From Agapanthus africanus (Eukaryota; Streptophyta; Magnoliopsida; Asparagales; Amaryllidaceae), in the NCBI GenBank assembly GCA_030015575.1, contig CM057347.1, forward strand, positions 510,759,176 through 510,823,175: a stretch of DNA of 64,000 bases. Reading direction: 5' to 3'. The notes below the pieces were generated by a model. It was not told the origin of the DNA. It worked only from the letters and a program-made list of their open reading frames with translations, and did not search any database. The stretch's first letter is position 1; the number at the start of each line of letters is the position of its first letter. The position numbers were made by a program, and so were the translations under genes. Positions 49,281 to 58,935 of this stretch are shown here, piece by piece.

Positions 49281-51942
49281 TGTCACGCCCGCTTCCCAAG
49301 AATGACAATAGAATAAAATGAAACAACAATTTTATTTACATTCAACTTTACATACAACTGCTTGAAATAAAAGATACAATAATCAAAAGCAAATGCCTAA
49401 AAATTAGCATACTGAAAGTAAGTGCAGAGGAACTAGTAGTCAGACTGAGCGGTAAATTGGTCCAAGTCCTCCTAACTCGGCTCTATCTCCTCAAAGTCCG
49501 GTCCTCCTGACGAACATTCCAAAGAAAGAAACAGAAAGGAATGCCGTCAGCGAACTAGCACTCGGTAAGTTCTAAAAGAAGAAAGAGAAGATAATATATA
49601 AACTCACATGAACAGGTAAAGTTGTATATGACCGATTACTGGTATATGATAATTATTCTAACGTGGTTGTTTGTAATTTGATAAAGAAGATATTCATGTA
49701 TACTAGAGGAGTCTATCTTACCCCATGGACTATGGTAACATATAGTACAAGGCCCCATCATAACCCACGGGACAACGGCACGGGAATTCATATAGGTGTC
49801 TTTTAAGTGAACTCTCGTACCACGATATATGTTCCGTACCAATCAACCCCTTTATTCCCGCGTAATGTATTGTATAGATTATATTTACAAGTATTGGCCG
49901 AAACCATGGATACAAAAATATTCAAGCATTCATAATCAGGATGTAATCATGTATTCAAGTAGTCATGTCAAGTTCAAATCAAGTTATAACCATAGTTCGG
50001 TCAAATCAAGTCAAGTATACATATTTGAATTTGATGTTTGAATTTGAGTATTCATATTCATGATCAAGTATTCGTGTTTGATTTTTGGATTCAGTTTTGA
50101 GGTTTGACTCAGACTGAGTCAGATGCTTGTACTGATTTAACTCTTGAATTCTTAGGTTCGGGAGTTATCGGCAACTGTTGCACATGGACGGCAGGATTTG
50201 TGTATTTTTCCAAGACAATTGACTTTGATAACTCTTGTTAAGTTTTCTAACCTAAAAAGGCAAGCACTCACTTTCTTCGGCTCTCTGGGGCTCAAGAGAA
50301 TTGATCCCGCTTAAACCTATATTTACTAAAGTCCTTAAATATTGTTTTGTATATCTTGAGGGGGTTTTATGAAAAATATATTAATATAGATTAAAAATAA
50401 AATCTCGAGGGTGATTTATATTACTTAGAGTTTTCATGAGAATGTGTTTTAAGTATTGAGATATTTTAATGATAAATACCTAGCTTTTAAAAGTTTATGC
50501 TATTTTATTGAAAACTAGTCTTTTTAGTAACTTGATGGTATTTTATTGACATTTTTTAAATCTTTCATTTTTATAAAAAAATAGTTTCATACTATAATGA
50601 AAATATGGATTTATAATTTTATATAATTTTTTTTTAAAATTTAGTTTTATTTAGAAAAATTCGTTTTTCTTAAAAACGGTATTTTATATCCTTTCGAGAT
50701 CGAATACTCCGTGAAGAGTGCTGCATCTCGTTTTACTATCCCCAAGATATGCGATAATCCGCACCATCCATTAGAAGGTCTCCTAACAAGGGTTGTAAAT
50801 GCATAATTGCAAAAGAATACGAAATACCGTTTTAAAAGAAATCCGGTTTTAAAGTTTTTGGTATTTTATTGTAAAGAATATTTTTCGAAACAAATATACA
50901 TACAAATAGGTTTCATGCTATGAAACCAAAGTGTTTGTGTGGGATAGGTCATTACCCCATAAAGTTTTTCCTAAAGATATAGTTTTAACGAAAACGTAAA
51001 GAAGTGATAATAAAGTTCAATGTATTTTAATAAGAAAGTTTAATTATGGTTGTTTCACATGAGATTCTTGATTAAACATGATTCTAAACATTTATATTTA
51101 AGGTTACAAGTATTATGGTAAGCTTAGATTGATCAAAATATAAAGGAAAAGGGAGTTTCTAGGGTTTAGAAAAAGAATATCGGTAATACTCCACTTTACC
51201 GATATAAGATTAAAGATGAATTTCAATGAAGAGAAAGAGAGTTTGGGAGAGACTTATGGTTTGAATATCTCAAAGAAATAGTTAGGAAGAAGAGAGTGGC
51301 TTCCTAGCGTCGTGGGAGTTCCGAAATCGGCTTCGATTTTCGACGGAAGATACTTGCTCGATAACTCTACTTTACTCCACTTACACTTAGGAACTTTTGA
51401 GAGAGTTTTTGCTAGAATTTTCAGAATGGTGAAAAGCTAGGGCATGAGGTAATATTTATAATGGAGAATTAGGGTTTGGGAATTAAAAATGTGGATTAAA
51501 AACATTAAAATGATGTTAATTGGTGAATTGAAAGGTCTTTGTTTGATTGCAGGAAAATCAAACAGTGCAGAGGAGTTGAGAGGAGTTGAAGAGACGAATG
51601 TGCAAAGCACGGAGTATTTTAGGCTCGATCTGACCGTCCCCACCAACCCTAAGGCATGTTTGGGCGGTCGATCTTGAGGCAAATGCCTCGAGATCCGTGC
51701 CACCAGATTAACTCTGTATTTATACCATTTTCCACATATTTGATTTTTATAAATTTTTCATTTCCTCGTGTATTGCACGTGCAACCTTTTGGGCTTCTAA
51801 AATGTTAAAAAGAAAAATCAGAAAAAAAAATTGTGTCTGATGGGAATCAAACACATAGATTACGTCACAGCAGTGCAAAGGCTTTACCAGTGAGCTACAA
51901 GTGGTTTCTTTCTTTTATTTAACAAAATTAATTTATAACTCA
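49281..51942 (-). repeat. 5' LTR of chromovirus F
   Basis: The minus-strand LTR ends ...GGGAAGCGGGCGTGACA at 49281. TATA-like 'attataaatatt' is near 51450-51463 on the minus strand. It is homologous to 1-4895 in the opposite orientation, including the acidic mini-frame relative (49433-49517). The outer boundary (about 51942) is inferred from where a copy of the chromovirus 3' tail begins. The U3 part contains a tRNA-like segment (51830-51903). Confidence 0.65.
51830..51903 (-). other. tRNA-like segment with A and B box motifs (degenerate)
   Basis: The minus strand contains TAGCTCACTGG (A-box-like) and, about 40 nt later, TGTTTGATTCC (B-box-like, 9 of 11 to consensus), with a plausible T arm (ATGTG-TTTGATT-CCCAT). 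The acceptor and anticodon stems do not pair well, so this is a tRNA relic or tRNA-derived fragment, not a functional tRNA. Confidence 0.4.
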
Positions 51943-52042
51943 AACTCAGGCTGTAATACTCTTTTCTTGTATATTAACAGGAAAAATTCTGTACAGAGAT
52001 TTCATAGTAGTTACAAACGACCTACCCCACTCACATAAACTA
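51943..52042 (-). other. Fragment of a chromovirus 3' tail
   Basis: About 80 bp ('gtaatactcttttcttgtat' and 'ctgtacagagatttca') match the pol 3' end at 4896-4970 in the same orientation. This suggests another chromovirus 3' end once lay upstream of F's 5' LTR. Interrupted by solo LTR D. Confidence 0.6.
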
Positions 52043-54151
52043 TGTAAGTCTACGGTAGCGCCCCGGTCGTCTACAGACGCCAAATGCGGAACAAAAACTT
52101 TTTAACTGGCGCTATCGTATACTGTAACCCGGATCTTCCATTATTGCTAAACTAACAAACTGTAAAGAGTGTAGAAAGGTTATACCGAACGATCCGAGTC
52201 CTTCGTTCTTTAACCATCATCCCACGCTCCATTGCGGCTGCTCCGATTTCGTTGATCTCCGATCTGCTCGTCCAGGTGGCACCACATCACTGATTCTTTA
52301 AACAGGCTCCCGCCTCTGACTTGAGGCAACTCGGTCGTCAAGTTTGCTAAAAGAGACGACCAAGAATGATGTAGAGAATGAGTAGATGATTTTGTCTCAC
52401 TTCGTCCAAAGCCGTGGACGATCGGTTAATGAAGTTGCCGATGGAAATGAAATGGAACAAGAAATGAACTATGAAATTTCCATGCATCCAAAACTTTAGT
52501 CTTTTCTTTTTAGCAACCATAATTTTCTCAAGTGAGTGAGTGGAGGAGGAGAGAGAGGGCCGGCCACTTATATCAAGGAGGGAGGTGAGTGTAGGAGAGG
52601 GGAAAGTGACCATAAGAAATGATCCTTATCATAACAAAAGATCTTAAGCAATCCAAAAGACATTAATTAAAACCATGAGTCACAAAAACCTAGTCACCAT
52701 TTAATAAATGCAAAGAAAGATGCATGAATCTAATCACCAATCTAGAAGCTTCTAGAAGCACGACTCACCTCATCCAAGAAAAGATAAATCCGTCTTTAAC
52801 CGAATGTTAAAAGACGGCTGATAGAAAACTGGAAACTGGCAACTTCCAAAAGTGATCCTGAAACGACTTTCAGGATAACCCCGTAACTGTATAAATATAC
52901 CCGCATTTGTATTACGACCGAATACAAATGCAACTGAAACAAAGATATTATACCTACTCAATATAATACTCAGATCCGGCTTAAACCAAAGCCGACCAGT
53001 ATCATCTGCCCGAAAAATAACACGTGCGTAAACGCACGTGCATTTTCCGAACCCTGCCATAAAACCATACGGCCTCTACAACGTTTCGCCCGAACTTGGG
53101 AAACTGTCTGTGGGGGACTCTAATGACTCGTCAGTACCCTGGCAGTGGGTTTAACCACAAACCGTCAGCGGCACTAGCTATGCGTAACGGCTGCCCATGG
53201 ACTGACCTCAAGGGAGGCCGATGAGCGAAATCATCCAGAAACCCTACTGAGCCTAACAGTGACAATGTATATACAGTCCGGTCCGTTCGTCTATGAGTAT
53301 CGCATATCTGCCTAGGGGGCTAGTAACGTCAGACCCCCAATAGCAGTATAAGTCATGTCGGAGTGTAGCCTAATAACACCCTGAGATACTACTGGAGTAC
53401 CTACCAGTAAATCTCCTGCCATGGCCATGGACTTTGTGTAATGGCTCTCCTAGACACAGCACGACCTCGCCCCCAATACCGGGAGAGACGAATCCACTGC
53501 CGATCCGCTCACGTGCCTCCATATGGCTCGGGACTGTACCCAAAAGCTACCTGTTTGCATGACTCCTTTGAGCCGTGGTAGGGTAGAAATCAAAGCACAG
53601 TGGGAACTCACACGAGACAAATGACGACCTCAGGTCGATGAACTAACCTGTACACATGTCACCAGGGAACTGCTATCTGACGATAGATATAATACTAATT
53701 AGCAGATTCCCGGCGAGTCCTGTCCGGTGTACTCATAACCCAATGAGCACCTGTATACATCTTAGGTGATCCAACTGACACCAGTGGCTTGTGAGACCGG
53801 CCACCGCCCCTCGTCGGGGTCTCGACTGTATACACTAGTCTACTCCGGAGTATCGATGCCCTGTCTCGAAACTCCCACGACTAGGGACTACAATTAAGGA
53901 TATGCATATAAACCACCCAACTCTCACGTATATGATCGCCATCATACTGTTGGTAGTAAAGCAAAATCCTAAGGGCTCTATCAAAGTGTAACATATAATC
54001 AGTCACCTGAACATGTACACGACTGATAAAGGCAAACCAGATAGCATACTATCATCTCGAGTAAGACTGTCCTACCGGTATAGGTCCTCCGCAATCATTG
54101 CAATCACGTACCTGCGATCCATAATTGACTATGAGGGCACTATCTCCAACA
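52043..54151 (-). repeat. Solo LTR D of the C family
   Basis: 2109 bp LTR, minus orientation (TGTTGGAGATAGTGCCC at 54151, end ...GTAGACTTACA at 52043). Perfect 5 bp target duplication 'aacta' at 52038-52042 and 54152-54156, with no internal region, which is the usual product of recombination between two LTRs. It contains the conserved hairpin at about 52904-52932. Confidence 0.92.
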
Positions 54152-54479
54152 AACTATGGTTCATAGCCCGATTTGAGTGGCATATTCTCTCGACAGGCCT
54201 CGAGGTGCCGGAGACAATGATGCACCACTTGCCTCTTCCTAAATGTAGATCGTAACTTCAGGAAAATCAAATCACATGAACTTGAATTATTGAACTTGAC
54301 ATGAATATTTGAATCCAATATATATATTTGAACCAACTTGACTCAAACCATGAATATGATTGACATGACTTACACTTGACATGACTACATGAACTCAATC
54401 TTGAAACTTGATATCATATATCACATTTTCTATTCATGAATTCGATCAAGACTCGTAACATTAACTGTAGACTAATATA
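54152..54479. other. AT-rich flank between solo LTR D and element E
   Basis: About 330 bp. The part from 54290 has repeated 'acttgacatga'-type words resembling the AT-rich middle of the chromovirus LTRs (around 3990-4150 and 49960-50130). Probably an LTR relic; nothing coding. Confidence 0.4.
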
Positions 54480-56624
54480 TGTTGGTGTATATGCCCTAGA
54501 GGCCATTACTGTATCATACTAGTATGTATATTACTTGATGGATGCTTGGGATATTCACAGTTGTATAGACAAGCTTGCTCGATATAGTAGTATGCTACTT
54601 GGTTTGTCTCTGCTTTAATGTGTACATGTGTGTTTATTCATTATATCACCTATACGCATTAGTAGAGCCCTTAGGATCTTTGCTTGATTACCGGCGTTGT
54701 GATGGCGATCACGCTCGTGGGGGCTGGGTAATCTACAAGCACATCCTTATACACGTCCCTGGTCGTGGGAGTATCGAGATAGGGCATCGATACTCCGGAG
54801 TAGACTAGCGTATGCACTTCTCATCCCAGCACGGGAGACGGTCTGTCCCACAGCCGTCAGTACGCCGTACTTGAGATAGTATGCGGGTGCTCGTTAGGTT
54901 ACGAGTACACTGGACAGGACTCATCGGGAACTGATGGTTGGTATTATACCTATCGTCAGTTATCAGTTCCCAGGTGACATGAGTACAGCTTAGTCCGCTG
55001 ACTTGACACTGTCACTTCGCCTCGAGTGTGTTCCCACTGTTCTTTGATTACTACCCTACCAAGACTCTACTGAGTCGTGCAAACAGGTAGTAGTTGGGAG
55101 CAGTCCCGAAGCACTTGGAGGCAGTGACGGTTAGACAGGATTCGTCTCTCCCGGTATTGGGGGTTGATATCGCGCTGTGTCTAGGAGAGCCATTACACAA
55201 GTAGTCCCTGGCCAGGGCAAGCGAGATATACTGGTAGGTTTCCAGTGTTATCTCAGGGTGTTCTGGGCTTCACTCCGACACGACTTGTACCGCTATTAGG
55301 GGACTGACGTTTACCGCTCCCCTAGGCCCGCCATGCGATGTATCAGACGAACAGACCGGACTGTACGGAGATTGTCACATACAGGCTCAGTAGGAGTTCG
55401 GATGGGTTTACCTCATCGGCCTTCTTATCGACATCTACCTGGGGACCGTTACGTACAGCTAGTGCCGCTTGCGGTCTGTGGTTAAACCCACTGCCAGCGT
55501 AGTGTCGAGTGTTTAGAGTCCCACACAGAGAGTTTCCCTGCACTGAGCGAAACGTGTAGAAGCCGTATGGTTTTAGGGCAGGGCTGCGATCACTTACGTA
55601 CACTTGTGTGCGTGTGGTGTTCGGGCAGGCAATACTAGTGGGCTTTGGTTTAAGCCGGATCCTAGTATTGCACGAATGGATTTGTTTTGTTTTCTGTGCA
55701 TCCGCATTCTACGGAATACGGATGCAGGTGTGTATGCACAGTTTTCCGGAGCGATGAAGGAGGAGGTGCCTCATTAGGGTTTTGGCAGTTGGTTCGGCCA
55801 AAACCGTTATATGGCAGGCTCATTAGGGTTTTGACAGTTCGTATTGGTCAAAACCATTATGAGCCGGGGACATTATTTACTAATCCTTTCATTGATAATT
55901 ATGTTATGGCTAATTACATTGACCATCTTGACTTTGTTGACCGTTTGACCAAAGTTAACTAGGATCTTCTTGGAAGATCTAAAGTATTCTTTGGTTTTCT
56001 TTTTCTTTTTGTTATGATAATGGCCATGTCATTTGTAGCCATCAACTTTATCTTGATGGGATTAGTAATGATAATGTTTTGCATTATTGCAACCATGGTT
56101 GGTTTTTCTCTTGGTTAAGTTTTTCATTTGCTCATTCTCATTCTCTCTCTTGAAATGAGAAACTCCATGGTTGTTAGCTAGCTCCTCCTTCTTCCTCCTC
56201 TTGATTCATCTTTTGATCTCATGTGTTGAGAGATAAAGATCCCACAAAGACAAAAGCATTCATCTATCACTTCTACACAACCTAGGGCTTCTAGATTAGC
56301 AATCTCTTTGCCCTAGTTACCTCGGCTCGAGGTGGAGCTCGGTGTACATCTCTCGAGTGGATCGTCTTCGACTCAAAAAGGCCGCGGAGGTGACCAAAGT
56401 CCGGATCAAGCCACGGAGCAAGCAAGGAGAAGAACAACAAGAAGAGAAGGAGTTCAAGTTAAGGTATAACCCCTAACCGAGTAGACAAATCTCTAGTTAG
56501 GATGCTAGTGTATTGTTTAGCAAAGATCCGGCTTTTACGGTCCATGTTACCATGTTCAGAAAAATTTTTGTTTTACCGTTTCCGCAACCCCGAAAGTACC
56601 GGGAGCGGTAACGTGGACCTAACA
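54480..56624 (+). repeat. Left LTR of Copia element E
   Basis: 2145 bp from 'tgttggtgtatatgcccta' to 'acctaaca'. Almost identical to 62196-64000; visible differences are scattered substitutions, an 11 bp-scale deletion near 62884 and a 10 bp-scale insertion near 63630 in the right copy. Two strong hairpins lie at 55630-55670 and 55697-55726. The 'atgccctagaggcc' block marks the Angela/BARE type. Confidence 0.95.
55630..55726 (+). promoter_or_regulatory. Pair of conserved LTR hairpins
   Basis: Hairpin L1: CAATACTAG/CTAGTATTG outside GGCTT-tggttt-AAGCC. Hairpin L2: TGCATCCG.ATTC/GAAT.CGGATGCA. Both recur in the LTRs of C and D with changed but still paired stems (for C, GCATTTGTATTC/GAATACAAATGC). 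The function is unknown; a structured RNA in the transcribed LTR part is my inference. Confidence 0.6.
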
Positions 56625-56625
56625 G

Positions 56626-56638
56626 TGGTATCAGAGCC
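56626..56638 (+). other. Primer binding site of element E
   Basis: 'tggtatcagagcc', an exact initiator-tRNA-Met complement, one base after the LTR end. Confidence 0.92.
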
Positions 56639-57841
56639 TAACTAAACACACCCTGGCATGTTAGTAAAGTATTAAGAATATCGACCGGACGAAAAACCGC
56701 AAAATCACCCCGAAAAATTCAGTTTCTGCCGATTTTCAGATCTGTTCCAAAATTAAAAATTTATACACTAAAAATCGGCTCAGGCTTTTATTTGAAAACT
56801 GGAAAAATTTCATCCCCCAACTCGTCCAAAGCGCCGCGTTTCCGCGGTTTCCTTGGCTCTGTTGGGGAATTTTTTTTCTTGCAGTTTTCATATTTGGGTA
56901 TTTTAGGATTTTTGGTATATGACTTTTCTGCCCAGATTTTCCAGAAAGCAAAATTTGTTTTTGGGGCTTAAAAGTCCGTATTTTTGGTCGATGTTCTGTA
57001 GACTTTGGCTAATGGTTATATCTGTAATGTTATATGTGTATTGAACGTCTACTAATCGCTATACACTGATTAGTGGGGGTTATACACATCTGTGATCTGT
57101 GTTGTTGATGGTATGTGTATATGAACTCGTTGGATTGTCGCGGATGAATAGCCGGGGTGGATGTAAGATGAGTGTTTCTTTTTCTTTCATTCGTGTAATA
57201 AATTTGTAAATTGATGTAATATTATTTGTATGGCCACACAACCGGGTCGGGGTTGTAGCCGTCATTGTATAATTCTTTTTACTGTTTTTTGCTCCTAGGA
57301 TAGACCCATGGAGGGGGTGCACAAACTACCGGGTATCTCGAAGTGCCGAGTGGCCTACTCACGGTGTTGAGGGAGGTTGCTTCGCTTCAGGTACTGGCGG
57401 GTAGTTTGCCGCACCCGTAGGGGTCTTGGGTGGGGTATTGGCTATTCATCGCGACCGTGTAATCCGCTTTTCGTTGCAGGCTCGAACGAATCGCGGGATC
57501 CTAGTATATCCAAAGTGTTCATCTGTGATCTGGATTGGCTATCATTGCTGTATATCTATATATAATAACTATTTAGGCGTTGCTTATGTTTTTCAGCCGC
57601 GCTAGCCCAGCCCCCGCTCTGTCGTTAGTTAAGTAACCTAACGGGTGATGACGGGGCCCAGTGGCGAATGCGAATGGCATAAGCGTACGTCATATTTTGG
57701 TTGTTTTCTGCAATGGTAGGATTTAAATGATGGGACGCATTAAAAGAACTAATGCAAGAAAATAAACCTAAAAGACGTTGTTGGAACAAGTTTTTCAAAA
57801 AAGCTGTTATTACAAGGACGTTCATCTTTTTGTTTTGCATC

Positions 57842-58060
57842 GAGGTATTCGGTTATGAATGCCCAGCACCTCAATCGACGAGGCAAGGGCCGAGATCCCC
57901 TCATCGGGAGTGACCCCTTGGACAAAAATTTTGCGTCAGGGTAATAACTTCACCATAGTCGATTATTCTTGCTTTGCATCGAGGTATTCATCTTACGAAT
58001 GCCCAGCACCTCACTCGACGAGGAAAGAGCCGAGATCCCTTCACAGGGAGTGACCTCTTT
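57842..58060 (+). ncRNA. Two tandem hairpin modules in the E leader
   Basis: Each module has a first hairpin (GAGGT ATTC...GAAT...ACCTC) and a second one with outer stem CAAGGG/CCCTTG (57884-57920) or AAAGAG/CTCTTT (58024-58060) around a shared core 'gccgagatccc'. The same two modules in the same order are in C; B has two of the AAAGAG type. The stem exchange keeps pairing, which points to RNA structure. No standalone RNA gene is claimed. Confidence 0.55.
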
Positions 58061-58194
58061 AGCAAAAGTTTTCGCCACTATGTTTTCAAAAGGTCAATCA
58101 TGTTCCTCCAACCACATCAAGTTCATTACGTTAACGGGTTTTTCGCCAAAAACTCAGCCGTGGCCCTCCGTCGTTTCAGAAAATTAATACTTAG

Positions 58195-58425
58195 TATTCG
58201 TGCTGTGTTTGTTGATTATTCGTCAAGACACAGTGAACGGTAGCTGAGTAATAATTCTCTGTTGCACTGATAGACGCGATTGGTTAGGACGGTCACATGA
58301 TTTTGTTGATTATTCGTCAAGGATCATGCGGGCGGGTCTAATGCAATCCTGGATAACGACGGGTTGAACTTGACTATGACCTTTTGATTTGTTGATTATT
58401 CGTCAAGGTCACTTGGGTCCTAGGG
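58195..58425 (+). ncRNA. Three consecutive hairpins in the E leader
   Basis: 'ttgattattcgtcaa' occurs three times (58212, 58306, 58392). Each forms TTGAT/GTCAA with a TATTC loop, surrounded by a different outer stem: CTGTGT/ACACAG, CATGAT/ATCATG and TGACC/GGTCA. Spacing is 94 and 86 bp. B (27601-27810) and C (38064-38271, minus) have the same three-part arrangement. Confidence 0.6.
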
Positions 58426-58935
58426 GCAAAAACCACATCGGGAGTTTCAAAAGAACTGAAACTTGCAGATTTAGCATACCTTCTGGAGTGTAGTGACTAG
58501 AGTGGATTCCATCTAGGTCATCACACAATGATAGTTGGATCCCGATCTCACTGATGAGTTGGATTACTCTCGGGAGATTACTTTCACTTAACAATCAATG
58601 CTATAAACCTAGTAGGTGTCTAGAAAGGTGTTAGCGGGGCTACGCCCCCAGGAAAAAGAGGTTCTTAAATTAAGGAACTTCGCGAAAGCGTTGGAAAACC
58701 TCCCTCGAAGTACCGACACTAGCCTGGCTGAAAAGTTAAGCAAGTATTGTGACGTGAATTAAATCCCAACTAGTTCTTCTTTTAAAAGGTTTTAAGAAGA
58801 ATTTGAGGAAACAGTGGGAGACATCCTGGTTAGATAAACTAATAAACCAATCTAATCTTGCAAGAGCGCCCGCTGAGTGTTTCTTTTCTCTCTCTCCAGG
58901 TAGCAACCATTTCACGCCCTAATCAAGATAATAAA

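Larger units (their letters stand above)
56639..58935 (+). other. Non-coding leader of element E, in place of gag
   Basis: A 2.3 kb stretch without any frame above 92 codons before the open pol frame, although pol is nearly intact. No capsid or CCHC motif is seen. Shared with B and C: 'ttggctattcatcgcgaccg' (57438-57457), hairpin module 1 (57842-57920), module 2 (57981-58060), hairpins 1-3 (58203-58233, 58296-58328, about 58376-58412), an AGTTTC/GAAACT hairpin near 58442, CGC-GAAA-GCG near 58682 and a pyrimidine tract plus AG (58880-58899). Confidence 0.85.

Noticed and set aside
57377..57565. Possible gag remnant in the E leader (62 codons), matched by 26692-26964 in B
   Set aside because: Nucleotides are homologous, but insertions and deletions between E and B are not multiples of three, so the frame is not conserved.
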